The notes under the pieces are model-generated. The model did no database searches, was not told where the DNA came from, and saw only the letters and a program-made list of their open reading frames with translations. Shown here one piece after another: positions 45,740 to 55,204 of a stretch of DNA of 64,000 nucleotides. The stretch's first letter is position 1. Every line of letters starts with the position of its first letter. The stretch lies in the NCBI RefSeq assembly GCF_007752345.1, contig NZ_CP036299.1, positions 3,497,501-3,561,500 on the forward strand, read 5' to 3'. The position numbers and the translations under genes were made by a program. The DNA is from Planctopirus ephydatiae. Its GTDB lineage: Bacteria > Planctomycetota > Planctomycetia > Planctomycetales > Planctomycetaceae.

Positions 45740-46792
45740 TCAGTGGTCTACCTCGCACATTTTCACCGCTGGGCTCAGCGATTTGAAAAGATACCGGGAG
45801 CTGCTGTGAGTATTGCCAGATGATTCAGTCCAGCGATCGAGGGGAGCAGTTGATCCTCCCAGGATGGACACGATCTGGCGGGCATTTTCCAGCATCATGC
45901 CGACATAGGTATCTGCCGGGGAACCTGGCTCTCCCAAGGCATCTGTATAGAGCGGCCCAGCGAGAATAAGATCATGCCCTCGGGCCTTTACGCCTTCAAC
46001 GACAGCCCTCAAACCACGATCATTCACGCTGGATTCTGTAAAAATCGCCGGTAGTTTACGGCTGCAAATGATGTCAACGAGACGATCAATATCTGCCACG
46101 CCAGGTTCAGAATCTGTCGTCACTCCCTGAATCGATTCGACAGGGATGTGATAACGCCTGGAAAAATAGGCAAAGGCATCATGAGAGGTGACCAGCAATC
46201 GCTGAGGTTCCGGGATCGAGGCCACCATCTCCTCGACTGTTTTGTCAAGACGGGCCAGCACGTCGGAAAGTTGTGCTTCTCGCCTGGCAATTTCGTCCTG
46301 AGCCTCTGGAAAAACATCTTTTAAGGTTCGAGAAATCAGCCCCAGAGTTGCTCGCCACAGGCTCACATCCATCCACACATGGGGATCTGGACGACCTGAG
46401 TGGTCATCGGGATAAATGATCAGATCTTCGGGAATGTCACTCGTAATGGCAATCGACGGGCGACCCTGTCGATCCGCTCGCTCAAACAGGGCATCCATTC
46501 TCCCTTCAAGATGCAGCCCGGAACTGAAAATCAGCCGTGCATTCAGCACCTTCAGTAGGTCGGCCCGTGTGGGTCGATACAGGTGGGGATCGACGCCGGG
46601 GCGAATCAATGTGGTCACTTCCCCAAGGGAGGGCGGAACCAGTTCGCGAACTAGATCACCCACCATTCCCGTAGAGGCCACAATACTGGCAGGTCGATTT
46701 AATGATGGACTGCTCATCCCTGTCGAACACCCCGACAGCACCGCCAGCCAGGGGAAAAATTCTCGGCGGGAAAGAGTCGAACGGACAGACAT
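45740..46792 (-). CDS. Metal ABC transporter substrate-binding protein (TroA/ZnuA type)
   Basis: 350 residues from ATG 46792; the frame is open to a TTG at 46822 that overlaps the palindrome and is unlikely. The leader ([14 protein letters not shown]) combines a twin-arginine-like RR with a lipobox (LSGC), so it is probably a lipoprotein. Metal-ligand candidates of the TroA family are His in [13 protein letters not shown] and DPHVWMD, Glu in [10 protein letters not shown] and Asp in [11 protein letters not shown]. The loop between the first ligands is short and not His-rich, which argues for Mn or Fe rather than Zn. First gene of the importer operon. Confidence 0.9.
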   Translation of the reverse strand: MSVRSTLSRREFFPWLAVLSGCSTGMSSPSLNRPASIVASTGMVGDLVRELVPPSLGEVTTLIRPGVDPHLYRPTRADLLKVLNARLIFSSGLHLEGRMDALFERADRQGRPSIAITSDIPEDLIIYPDDHSGRPDPHVWMDVSLWRATLGLISRTLKDVFPEAQDEIARREAQLSDVLARLDKTVEEMVASIPEPQRLLVTSHDAFAYFSRRYHIPVESIQGVTTDSEPGVADIDRLVDIICSRKLPAIFTESSVNDRGLRAVVEGVKARGHDLILAGPLYTDALGEPGSPADTYVGMMLENARQIVSILGGSTAPLDRWTESSGNTHSSSRYLFKSLSPAVKMCEVDH

Positions 46793-46808
46793 AGCCACTT
46801 CACGAGAT

Positions 46809-46824
46809 TTTTGATTAATCAAAA
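46809..46824. promoter_or_regulatory. Perfect 16-bp palindrome upstream of the metal-importer operon
   Basis: TTTTGATTAATCAAAA is an exact palindrome, 17 bases before the ATG of the binding-protein gene. The size and AT-rich symmetry suit an operator for a dimeric metalloregulator. A DtxR/MntR-like protein is the obvious candidate because both permeases in the operon carry such a domain. This is inference; the site has no close match to the textbook DtxR box. Confidence 0.55.
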
Positions 46825-46962
46825 CATTATTTTTAATATGCTCAGATACGATCAGAACGTCAAGTCACATTCTCTGCATCATTGACGTGCAAGAGCTTTC
46901 TGCCCTTAATCTTTGGGAAATCCAGAAGGGATGATCCCCAGACTCTGAAAGAGCTTGACTTT

Positions 46963-47871
46963 ATGATTCCTTACAACCCGCATCGCTGGACAAGCCATTT
47001 GTTCGATGTTCGCGGCTCAATGGTTCAGGAAATACTCGGGAGGGTGGCTGTTTGCGTGATCTGGTCCACAATGGTCACCATGGCTCACTACCGATTCCCC
47101 GAATGGTTTCGTGGTTTTGAGTTTCCGGCAACAGGGCATACTTTATTAGGTGTCGTTGTCGGTCTGCTGCTTGTCTTCCGCACCAATTCTTCCTACGACC
47201 GTTTCTGGGAAGGACGGAAACTCTGGGGATCGCTGATTAACGAATCCCGAAATCTGGGCAGGCTCAATCAATCATTATTGCAATCGACTCCAGAAATTCA
47301 GCAGCGTTTGAGTTTATGGACATCCGCCTTCTCGTGGGCCACCATGTACCGCCTGAGAAATGAACGCAGCCTGGGCCCAATTGCTCAAGAACTGCCGCCA
47401 GATGATGTTCATTCTGCAATCAGTGCTCTCCACCCCCCGATGTTTGTTGCCAGCCAATTGACGAATCTCGTCAACGAGGCCCACAGAACAGGGCACATTG
47501 ACAGCATTCAACAGGGGTTTTTCGACCATAACATTACGCTGCTGGTGGATTACCTCGGGGGATGTGAGCGAATTCGCAATACCCCTGCGCCTTTTGCGTA
47601 TACCGTTCATTTGAGGCGAGTTCTGATGGTTTATTGCTTTACTTTACCTCTGGCTCTTGTCAATGACTTTGGCTGGCAGACGATTGTGGCGACCCTCATC
47701 ATCGCCTACACCATGTTCGGTATTGAAGAAATCGGGGTTGAGATTGAAGATCCTTTTGGCGTCGATTCCAACGACTTGCCACTCGAAGACTTCTGCCGAA
47801 CAATCCAGTCCAATCTGGCCGAATTAACCAGTGTCCAACGCTCTGCCACTGGGCCGCTCATTCAAAATTGA
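46963..47871 (+). CDS. Bestrophin family (UPF0187) channel protein
   Basis: 302 residues from ATG 46963, with GAAAGAG about 9 bases upstream. The family pattern is clear: HLFDVRGSMVQEILGRVAVCVIW, LLGVVVGLLLVFRTNSSYDRFWEGRKLWG and the late GIEEIGVEIEDPFGVDSNDLPL. Bacterial bestrophins form pentameric ion channels in the cytoplasmic membrane. It diverges from the metal-binding-protein gene across a 170-base promoter region and its 3' end comes just before the nitroreductase gene. Confidence 0.9.
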   Translation: MIPYNPHRWTSHLFDVRGSMVQEILGRVAVCVIWSTMVTMAHYRFPEWFRGFEFPATGHTLLGVVVGLLLVFRTNSSYDRFWEGRKLWGSLINESRNLGRLNQSLLQSTPEIQQRLSLWTSAFSWATMYRLRNERSLGPIAQELPPDDVHSAISALHPPMFVASQLTNLVNEAHRTGHIDSIQQGFFDHNITLLVDYLGGCERIRNTPAPFAYTVHLRRVLMVYCFTLPLALVNDFGWQTIVATLIIAYTMFGIEEIGVEIEDPFGVDSNDLPLEDFCRTIQSNLAELTSVQRSATGPLIQN

Positions 47872-48019
47872 TTCACAGAGTTCCGTCTCGGAGTTTTCAT
47901 CGTCGGGCTCATTTCGAAACATTCAGAGCCTCGCCGATTGGCGAACTTACCTGCCGAATTATAATTTATCGTTCATCAATCCCGAGATTAAGTGCGTTCG
48001 CCCGGAAAGGCTGTGGATC

Positions 48020-48679
48020 GTGACTCATCCGATTTCTCCCGAGCATCTTCATCAAGCACTTCAATGGCGGTATGCGGTCAAAAAATTCGACAGCCACAAG
48101 AAAATCCCTGATCACACGTGGAAGGTTCTCGAGGAGTCTCTCGTTCTCACGCCTTCATCTTTTGGCCTGCAGCCCTGGCGCTTTTATGTGGTGACAGATA
48201 TGACTGTCAAAAGTCAGTTTCCAGCCATTTCGTGGGGACAGACTCAGGTTCGCGATGCCTCGCATGTCGTGGTACTGACTGCAAAGAGCGAACTCACAAC
48301 GGAAGATGTCGAACGATACATTCATTCCATCTCCACAACGCGGCAGGTTCCTCTCGAATCTCTTGCCGGTCTGAAAAATGTCATCATCAACTCACTTCAG
48401 AATCCACCTGCGGGGATGAACGTTCGCGAATGGAACATTCGCCAGGTCTATATTGCCCTGGGAAATCTGATGACGGCCGCGGCGACCCTGGGCATCGATA
48501 CCTGCCCGATGGAAGGGATTATTCCTGCCAAATACGACGAGATTCTCGATTGCCGCAAAGATGGCTACGAGACTGTCGTTGTCTGCACACTCGGATATCG
48601 CGCTGAAGACGACAAATATGCCGCTGCAGCGAAAGTTCGATATCCCTTAGAACAACTGATCTTTCATGTCGAGCAGTAA
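48020..48679 (+). CDS. NAD(P)H-dependent nitroreductase / dihydropteridine reductase (NfsB-like)
   Basis: 219 residues from GTG 48020, with GGAAAGG ending 9 bases upstream. This gives the typical NfsB length; a longer frame starting inside the bestrophin gene is unlikely. Motifs: LQWRYAVKKFDSHKKIPD at the FMN site, ESLVLTPSSFGLQPWRFYVV and the distal ALGNLMTAAATLGIDTCPMEG, then LGYRAEDDKYA. A homodimeric FMN flavoprotein reducing nitro or quinone substrates is expected. Confidence 0.88.
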   Translation: MTHPISPEHLHQALQWRYAVKKFDSHKKIPDHTWKVLEESLVLTPSSFGLQPWRFYVVTDMTVKSQFPAISWGQTQVRDASHVVVLTAKSELTTEDVERYIHSISTTRQVPLESLAGLKNVIINSLQNPPAGMNVREWNIRQVYIALGNLMTAAATLGIDTCPMEGIIPAKYDEILDCRKDGYETVVVCTLGYRAEDDKYAAAAKVRYPLEQLIFHVEQ

Positions 48680-48727
48680 CTCAAAACAGTTCACATCTGG
48701 ATGACCGGAATCGAATCATCCCGCCAA

Positions 48728-49651
48728 TCAAACCTCAAATTGGGCTGCCAATTGTTGTAACGGTAGTCGTGGCGTAGCCCCTCGATGACTCGAAACCAGG
48801 CCACCCAGCGTATTGGCAAATCGAGCGGTTTTTTCGAGTGGCCACTGTTGCAAATGTCCATAGATCAAACCGGCGGAAGTCGCATCGCCAGCGCCGACGG
48901 TATCTACCACTTGAATAGTTTGCCCGGCCACTTTGATCCACTCCCCGCGCGTACAGAGACTCAATCCCGCCTTACCCTGAGTCACACAAATCCACTGTAA
49001 ATCAGGGAATTTCTCAAAGACCACTTCTGCAGAAGCTTTCTCGAATGTGGTCGATGGAAATCCCTGAGGCGAACTTTCCACCATGCGCATTAATAGAGGC
49101 CATTCATCCTCATTCAGCTTCAAGGCTGACGTCAGTCGCAACGAGGCAACGATCGCCTCACGATCGATATGTGGTGCCCTGAGATTGATATCAAACAGGC
49201 GGCAAGCTGCTGGTGATCTTTCACGGGAGACATCTAGGCAGGACAAGATCGTCTGATGGGAGCGCTTGCCGCGCTGCGCCAGCGATCCAAAGCAGATCGA
49301 CCGGGCCGAGGCACACGCTTCGAGCCAGAGTGGCGACTGCTCAAGACCATCCCAGGCACAGTCCGGAGTGAAGACATATTTCGCAGACCCGGTTTGATCG
49401 AGTTCCACAGTGACGAGGCTCGTCGGTCTGTGAGCATCAACCTGTATCAGATGGGTGGGCAGCCCGATTGATTTGACCTGCCGCAACAGTTCACGTCCCG
49501 GGAGATCGTCTCCTATTCGTGTTGCCAGCGCAGCATTCAGCCCGAGCTGCCGGGCATGAAACACCACATTCCCCGGTGCTCCCCCCATCACCCGGCCTTC
49601 AGGCAAACAATCCCATAACAACTCACCCAGACCAATAAGGTCATAGCTCAT
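48728..49651 (-). CDS. PfkB family carbohydrate kinase (fructokinase-like)
   Basis: 307 residues. The N-terminal glycine motif is DLIGLGELLWDCLPEGRVMGGAPGNVVFHARQLG, and the C-terminal anion-hole motif is VVDTVGAGDATSAGLIYGHL with the catalytic Asp. ATG 49651 is preceded by AAGGAG about 9 bases upstream; the longer frame lacks support. It phosphorylates a sugar, most like fructose, from ATP. It diverges from the SPFH gene; between them lies the 17-bp repeat array. Confidence 0.9.
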   Translation of the reverse strand: MSYDLIGLGELLWDCLPEGRVMGGAPGNVVFHARQLGLNAALATRIGDDLPGRELLRQVKSIGLPTHLIQVDAHRPTSLVTVELDQTGSAKYVFTPDCAWDGLEQSPLWLEACASARSICFGSLAQRGKRSHQTILSCLDVSRERSPAACRLFDINLRAPHIDREAIVASLRLTSALKLNEDEWPLLMRMVESSPQGFPSTTFEKASAEVVFEKFPDLQWICVTQGKAGLSLCTRGEWIKVAGQTIQVVDTVGAGDATSAGLIYGHLQQWPLEKTARFANTLGGLVSSHRGATPRLPLQQLAAQFEV

Positions 49652-49749
49652 GGAGAAACTCCTTTTCCAGATGCACAGCACCACCTTGAAGTCGAGGTTG
49701 CCGTATCGATAGTATTCAACAGGATCGTTCTGGAGTGGTTTTTGCCACT

Positions 49750-49834
49750 CTGTTGAATCTCATACCGGGTTCAATCTCACACCAGGTACAATCCAAAACA
49801 GGGTTCAATCCGTCACCGGCTTCAATCGATTACC
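49750..49834 (+). repeat. Five 17-bp tandem repeats upstream of the SPFH gene
   Basis: Five units follow each other at exactly 17 bases: 49750-49766, 49767-49783, 49784-49800, 49801-49817, 49818-49834. Unit 2 reads GGGTTCAATCTCACACC and unit 4 GGGTTCAATCCGTCACC. The shared core is GGNTTCAATC, then a variable block and mostly ACC. Units 1 and 3 are more diverged, and a weak sixth (ATTTACATTC) may follow. The array ends 36 bases before the SPFH start codon. Confidence 0.8.
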
Positions 49835-49870
49835 ATTTACATTCCACTCGTCTTTACCCAAGGTTCTATC

Positions 49871-50998
49871 ATGGGGCTCTTTGACAAACTTCGCGCTGAA
49901 TTGATCGACATCATCGAGTGGCTGGATGATAACCGCACCACACTCGTCTGGCGATTTCCTCGTTATCAGAACGAAATCAAAAACGGGGCCCAACTGATTG
50001 TCAGGCCTGGCCAGATGGCCGTCTTTGTCTATCGCGGACAAATCGCCGATGTTTTCGAACCCGGAAATTATCAGCTCAAATCCGAAAATCTCCCCATTCT
50101 CGGAACTCTTCTAGGCTGGAAGTACGGCTTCAACAGTCCCTTTCGTTCCGAGGTCTATTTCGTCAGCACCCGACAGATCACCGATCTGAAATGGGGCACT
50201 CAAAACCCCGTGATGCTTCGCGATCCTGAGTTTGGTCCGATTCGCCTACGGGCGTTTGGAACTTATGCTCTCAAGGCGATTGATCCCAAAGCCTTGCTCA
50301 AAGAACTCGTCGGGACAGATGGTGAGGTCGAAGCCGATGAGATTGGCGAGTTGCTCCGTTCGATCATCGTCAACAGCATGTCCACCTTGCTGGGTGAAAA
50401 GCAGATTGCCGCACTCGATCTGGCTGCTAACTATCGCGGGATGTCCGAAGAACTGCGCAAAGCGGTTCAGGAACAGATTGACGATGAATACGGCCTGTCG
50501 ATCCCCAATTTGCAGATTGTCAACATCTCTTTCCCGGAAGCGGTCGAAAAGGCTCTCGATACCCGCAGCAGCATGGGCGTCATTGGAGATATGAACAAGT
50601 TTCAACAGTACAAGTTCGGCGAAGCCATGGGAGATGCTGCGAACAATCCCAATGGTGGAGCAGGAGACGGACTGGGCATGGGGATGGGCTTTGCCATGGC
50701 CAGTCGTTTTATGAATCAGCCGGGTTATGTGGCCCCCGGAGTCAGTGGCCCGGCCGCTGCAGCGAATGTGGGCAGCCCACCACCATTGGCGGGTGCTGTC
50801 CAGTGGCATGTCGCGTTGAATGGACAATCGCTGGGCCCCTACACACCCGCCCAGGTTCAACAAGCCATTCAGACAGGCCAGCTCTCGGCTGAGAGTCTTG
50901 TCTGGAGCACGGGCATGGATCAATGGAAGCCAGCTGGCCAGACGCCTTTGTCGAGTCTGTTCCAGAGTGGCCCACCCCCACTCCCACCCACTCCTTGA
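49871..50998 (+). CDS. SPFH domain protein with C-terminal GYF_2-like domain (YdjI-like)
   Basis: 375 residues. The N-terminal two-thirds is the YdjI/virion-core type SPFH domain: MGLFDKLRAELIDIIEWLDD, GAQLIVRPGQMAVFVYRGQ and the LSIPNLQIVNISFPEAVEKALDTRSSMG helix. A Gly/Ala/Pro-rich linker follows, then a GYF_2-like domain (about 310-365, with VQWHVALNGQSLGPYTPAQVQQAIQTG and WKPAGQTPLSSLF). SPFH proteins assemble on membrane microdomains. The zinc-ribbon membrane gene follows 157 bases downstream, as in B. subtilis ydjG/ydjI. Confidence 0.85.
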   Translation: MGLFDKLRAELIDIIEWLDDNRTTLVWRFPRYQNEIKNGAQLIVRPGQMAVFVYRGQIADVFEPGNYQLKSENLPILGTLLGWKYGFNSPFRSEVYFVSTRQITDLKWGTQNPVMLRDPEFGPIRLRAFGTYALKAIDPKALLKELVGTDGEVEADEIGELLRSIIVNSMSTLLGEKQIAALDLAANYRGMSEELRKAVQEQIDDEYGLSIPNLQIVNISFPEAVEKALDTRSSMGVIGDMNKFQQYKFGEAMGDAANNPNGGAGDGLGMGMGFAMASRFMNQPGYVAPGVSGPAAAANVGSPPPLAGAVQWHVALNGQSLGPYTPAQVQQAIQTGQLSAESLVWSTGMDQWKPAGQTPLSSLFQSGPPPLPPTP

Positions 50999-51155
50999 TC
51001 ATCCCGTGCGATTCCAGCTCTCGATGAACGCTGGCATCATCGGCTCATTTCTAGCGACTGGCTGATACCCAGTCGCTGGAAAGCTCGATGTAGCCAAGCC
51101 TACCGCTGTCGAAGACTTTCAAGTAAAGCCACGCACGCAAGGTGCATCAAGCAGC

Positions 51156-52343
51156 ATGTCTGATCCAACGCCCATTACGACATTCGAGCCTGAACCTGAA
51201 CCCGAGAGATCAGCGGCTGGTGGCAGTTCACGGGTCATCAACGATGGTCAGGCTCGAGTCTTTCCTTGCAGTCAATGCGGGGCTGATCTCGAATTCCGGA
51301 TTGGTATCCAGCAGCTTCAGTGCCCATTTTGCAACCATGTGGAACAACTGGAGATCCCTGCTGATGCTGCCATCGTCGAGCAGGATCTCGACGCCATGCT
51401 CGAGCGACTGCAAGAGCAGCATGCAGACATCGAGACCGCCGATGGAGAGGTCAACAGCGCCACAGTCGGAGACCAGGAAGTTCACTGCGATGGTTGCGGT
51501 GCCAATGTTCTTTTTGTGGGGACGCTCACGAGTAGCCGGTGCCCTTATTGCGGTAGCCCGATTCAACGTAATGATGTCCATAAATCCGCAGCTCGCATTC
51601 CGGTCGATGGGGTGCTTCCGTTTTTTATCGTTCGCGAAAAAGCCGCCAGTTGTATCGAACAATGGGTTCAATCCCGCTGGTTCGCTCCTAACGATTTCAA
51701 GAAACTGGGAGCCAAAGGGAAATTTGAAGGCGTTTATCTCCCTTATTTCACATTCGATGCCATGACTTTTAATCGTTATCAGGGCGAACGTGGCGATCAC
51801 TACACTGTCTCAGTCGGTACGGGTAAAGATCGACGCACCGAACGCCGCACGAGATGGTCTTATGCTTCCGGTCAATTCCAGCGTTTTTTTGATGATGTGC
51901 TGATTCTTGCCATTCGGTCACAACGTCACGATCTTGCGCAGCATCTGGAACCCTGGCCTTTGGAAAAGTGCGTCCCCTTTACCCCCGATGCCATGGCTGG
52001 AATTTTTGCCAGAACGTATGACATTCCACTCGATCAATCGTTCGAGTTAGGCCAGCAAAGAATGCGTGAAGCCCTGATGTCCGAGACCCGCCAAAGGATT
52101 GGTGGCGATGAGCAACGTGTCCATGACCTGAAAACTCAGTTTACGGCACTCACTTTCAAACATCTTTTATTGCCAGTCTGGTTGCTGGCCTACCGCTATC
52201 GCGACAAGACGTACCCCGTCATGGTAAATGCCGTCACGGGCGAAGTGAGTGGCGACCGCCCCTACAGCTGGATCAAGATTACTCTGGCCATCCTTGCTGC
52301 GGCAGCTGCGGCATTGACTCTGTTTGCATTGACACAAAAGTGA
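51156..52343 (+). CDS. Double zinc-ribbon protein with C-terminal membrane span (YdjG-like)
   Basis: 395 residues. Two zinc ribbons are visible: Cys38, Cys41, Cys56 and Cys59 (PCSQCG, QCPFC), and Cys111, Cys114, Cys129 and Cys132 (CDGCG, RCPYC). A long domain (about 150-360) follows, and the protein ends in a hydrophobic span ITLAILAAAAAALTLFAL. This layout resembles B. subtilis YdjG, which with YdjH and YdjI recruits the stress protein PspA to the membrane. No PspA gene is in the window. The stop codon shares a base with the next start, so the third gene is coupled. Confidence 0.85.
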   Translation: MSDPTPITTFEPEPEPERSAAGGSSRVINDGQARVFPCSQCGADLEFRIGIQQLQCPFCNHVEQLEIPADAAIVEQDLDAMLERLQEQHADIETADGEVNSATVGDQEVHCDGCGANVLFVGTLTSSRCPYCGSPIQRNDVHKSAARIPVDGVLPFFIVREKAASCIEQWVQSRWFAPNDFKKLGAKGKFEGVYLPYFTFDAMTFNRYQGERGDHYTVSVGTGKDRRTERRTRWSYASGQFQRFFDDVLILAIRSQRHDLAQHLEPWPLEKCVPFTPDAMAGIFARTYDIPLDQSFELGQQRMREALMSETRQRIGGDEQRVHDLKTQFTALTFKHLLLPVWLLAYRYRDKTYPVMVNAVTGEVSGDRPYSWIKITLAILAAAAAALTLFALTQK

Positions 52344-53614
52344 TGCAGACCTCTTCAGCTGCCGTAATCTCGCCCAGACAAGGCATGGCGGCTGGGAGCA
52401 ATATTCCGGACCTATTGATCCGCTGGGTGTGCTGCTTGTGGATCCTCATGATTCTCGGCACCTGGCCTTTGTGGTGGGGTGTTCACGAATTTCCTACGAT
52501 TCCGTATGTGCCTCTGATCGAGAATTTTTCGCCGTGGGTCGATCCACTCGTAACGATCGCGTTGCTCATTGGTCTGGTGGCAGGAGTTTTGTTTCCCAAT
52601 CAGAAAACGTGGTGGTGCATCCCCGTCCTGTGCAGCACCTGCTGGCTGGTTCTCGCCAGTCAGCAACGTCTACAGCCCTGGGTCTGGCATGGCGGATTGA
52701 TCGTCTTGAGTTGGCAGCTCTTTTCGCCTCGAACCGCGAGCCGCTGGTGGCTCGTGATCCTCGTGACGATCTATATCTGCTCGGGGATCTCGAAGCTCGA
52801 CCTGGCCTTCGCCCATGAACTCGGCCCCACGCTTCTGGCCGGTTTGCTGCAATCATTAGGGCTTGGCGCGATGTCCCGGCTCTGGTCACCCACCATCTGG
52901 CACACAATCAGTCTGGCTCTCCCCGCCGGTGAACTGCTGGTCGGGATACTGGTTGCCATCCCCCGCACACGCAATATGGGCCTGATCCTGGCGATGATCA
53001 TGCATGGCCTGTTGATCTCTGCCCTCGGCCCGTGGGGATTGAATCACAGCGCGGGGGTGCTCCTGTGGAATATCAGTTGTACAGGGATCGCCTTTGGTCT
53101 GCTGGTACAGCATCGGCAGTATCAGCCTTCAAGTCCTCAGATTGAGTCACTTTTGCCAAACGCCGAGAATCTGAAGACTCCATCCAGGCCACTCTTCTCT
53201 TTCCCAGAAAATGTTCGTCACCTGGTAATGGCAAGTCTCCTGTGGCTCCCCGCGCTATTGGTTCTGTTTGATCTCGGTGCCCCGTGGACAGGGTGGGCGG
53301 TCTATTCAATGCGCAGCGATAAAGTCACGCTTTACCTCACCGAAGACGACCTGCAAAAACTCCCACCATCACTGCAAAAGTGGGTCGAGCCAGGATTCCC
53401 CGAAGGCCACTGCGCCGACCTCGACCATCTCCATCGGCTGGCTTTGAATCATTGGACTCTCAACGAACTCAAAGCTCCCATGCCACCACAAAAATCATTC
53501 TCGATGGCAGTGATACAGCACTTGATCGAGGCGTATGCGTTGGAGCGCCCACTGGTCGCCATAGGCCACCCCAGTTCACGCTGGTCGGCAGTACGAACCT
53601 GGAGTTGTCAATGA
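52343..53614 (+). CDS. Polytopic membrane protein, HTTM/DoxX-like by appearance
   Basis: 423 residues from ATG 52343, which overlaps the stop of the zinc-ribbon gene (TGATG). About eight to ten hydrophobic segments lie in residues 25-320. The region WLVILVTIYICSGISKLDLAFAHELGPTLLAGLL resembles the corresponding part of HTTM/VKGC or DoxX-type proteins, and a soluble C-terminal portion of about 110 residues follows. The family is uncertain. The coupling suggests it works with the SPFH/zinc-ribbon pair. It converges on glpK, 18 bases away. Confidence 0.65.
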   Translation: MQTSSAAVISPRQGMAAGSNIPDLLIRWVCCLWILMILGTWPLWWGVHEFPTIPYVPLIENFSPWVDPLVTIALLIGLVAGVLFPNQKTWWCIPVLCSTCWLVLASQQRLQPWVWHGGLIVLSWQLFSPRTASRWWLVILVTIYICSGISKLDLAFAHELGPTLLAGLLQSLGLGAMSRLWSPTIWHTISLALPAGELLVGILVAIPRTRNMGLILAMIMHGLLISALGPWGLNHSAGVLLWNISCTGIAFGLLVQHRQYQPSSPQIESLLPNAENLKTPSRPLFSFPENVRHLVMASLLWLPALLVLFDLGAPWTGWAVYSMRSDKVTLYLTEDDLQKLPPSLQKWVEPGFPEGHCADLDHLHRLALNHWTLNELKAPMPPQKSFSMAVIQHLIEAYALERPLVAIGHPSSRWSAVRTWSCQ

Positions 53615-53632
53615 CTCGATCATCGATCGACT

Positions 53633-55204
53633 TTAAGACCGTGTCCGCTCAATCGCTTTTTTCCAGCCGGCATACCACGTTTCACGATGATCGACAGTGA
53701 TGCGAGGTTCAAAGACTCGATCCACATGCCAGTGGTGCGATAAGTCAGACATCTGTGGCCAGAAGCCCGAGGCCAATCCCGCCAGATAAGCGGCTCCCAG
53801 TGCTGTCGTTTCCAGAATCTGTGGTCGTTGCACGGGAATTCCCAGAACATCGGCCTGCATCTGCATCAGCAGGTTATTGGCAGTCGCCCCGCCATCCACC
53901 CGCAGTTCTGGAATCGATAGTCCCGAATCACACGTCATGGCTTCCACCACATCGCGTGTCTGCAACACGATCGACTCTAATGCCGCCCGGCACACATGTT
54001 CCTTCGTGGCTCCGCGGGTCAACCCATAGATCGCTCCCCGGGCTTCAGCATCCCAATACGGGGCACCCAGACCAACAAACGCCGGCACCAGATAGACGCC
54101 GCCATTGTCAGACACTCGACTGGCCAGTTGCTCGCTGTCACTCGCCTGCTGAATGATCTGCAAACCATCTCGCAACCATTGAATCACCGCACCCGCCGCA
54201 AAGATTGCCCCTTCCAGCGCAAAGGTTGTCTTTCCCTGCATGTTCCAGCCGGCAGTCGCCAGCAAGCCATACTTCGAGGGCACAATGGAAGAGCCGGTGT
54301 TCATCACCACGAAGCAACCAGTCCCGTAGGTGTCCTTGACCAGTCCAGGGGTAAAGCATTGCTGACCGAAGGTAGCCGCCTGCTGGTCACCGGCGATCCC
54401 GGTGATGGGGATCTCTTCGCCAAACCATTTGCGATCAGTCATGCCAAACAGCCCGCTCGATGGCTTTACTTCCGGAAGCAAGGCACGAGGCACACGAAAG
54501 ATTTCCAGCAACTCCTGATCCCATGCCCCTTCGTGCAGATTCCACAAGAGCGTCCGGCTGGCATTGGTGACATCCGTCGCATGTACCAGGCCAGAAGTCA
54601 GCCGCCACAGCAGAAACGAATCGACTGTTCCAAAGCACAAATCGCCTTTTTCGGCCCGCGCGCGAAGAGCGGGGGATTGATCCAGAATCCAGCTGATCTT
54701 GGTGGCCGAAAAGTAGGGATCGAGAACCAGCCCTGTCTTTTCTCGGATGAGTGGCTCGTGGCCCAACGCCTTGAGCCGGGCACATTCTGGCGAGGTAATG
54801 CGGCTTTGCCACACGACAGCATTGGTGACTGGGACTCCGGTGTGCCGATCCCAGATGATCGTCGTTTCCCGCTGGTTGGTCAGACCAATTGCAGAAATCT
54901 CTCTGGCAGCAGCACCCACGGCATCAATCGCCTTGCGGGCACTGCTCAACGTCGTGAGCCACAGCTGATTGGGATCCTGCTCGACATGCCCGGGAGAAGG
55001 GAAGAGCGGCGTGACTTCCTCCTGCCCACGCCCCGCCACTTTTCCGTCCCGATCAAACAGAATCGCCCGGCTGGAAGTCGTCCCCTGGTCGAGCGCGAGG
55101 ATGAAATCTGCCTGCTCCCGCCGCCTGCGTTCGGCATTTTGGGCATGCTCCAGAACGGCTTCTGCATAGGATCGTGGCGCGGGGCGAGAAGTTTCGTCGT
55201 TCAT
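53633..55204 (-). CDS. glpK: Glycerol kinase
   Basis: 523 residues. The FGGY-family signatures are ILALDQGTTSSRAILFDRDG at residues 33-55, WQSRI and GLVLDPYFSATKISWIL, and GITGIAGDQQAATFGQ and VDGGATANNLLMQ downstream. It phosphorylates glycerol with ATP. An Arg/Glu-rich N-terminal extension of about 33 residues precedes the usual start; no later ATG replaces it. No glycerol uptake or dehydrogenase gene is adjacent. Confidence 0.95.
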   Translation of the reverse strand: MNDETSRPAPRSYAEAVLEHAQNAERRRREQADFILALDQGTTSSRAILFDRDGKVAGRGQEEVTPLFPSPGHVEQDPNQLWLTTLSSARKAIDAVGAAAREISAIGLTNQRETTIIWDRHTGVPVTNAVVWQSRITSPECARLKALGHEPLIREKTGLVLDPYFSATKISWILDQSPALRARAEKGDLCFGTVDSFLLWRLTSGLVHATDVTNASRTLLWNLHEGAWDQELLEIFRVPRALLPEVKPSSGLFGMTDRKWFGEEIPITGIAGDQQAATFGQQCFTPGLVKDTYGTGCFVVMNTGSSIVPSKYGLLATAGWNMQGKTTFALEGAIFAAGAVIQWLRDGLQIIQQASDSEQLASRVSDNGGVYLVPAFVGLGAPYWDAEARGAIYGLTRGATKEHVCRAALESIVLQTRDVVEAMTCDSGLSIPELRVDGGATANNLLMQMQADVLGIPVQRPQILETTALGAAYLAGLASGFWPQMSDLSHHWHVDRVFEPRITVDHRETWYAGWKKAIERTRS

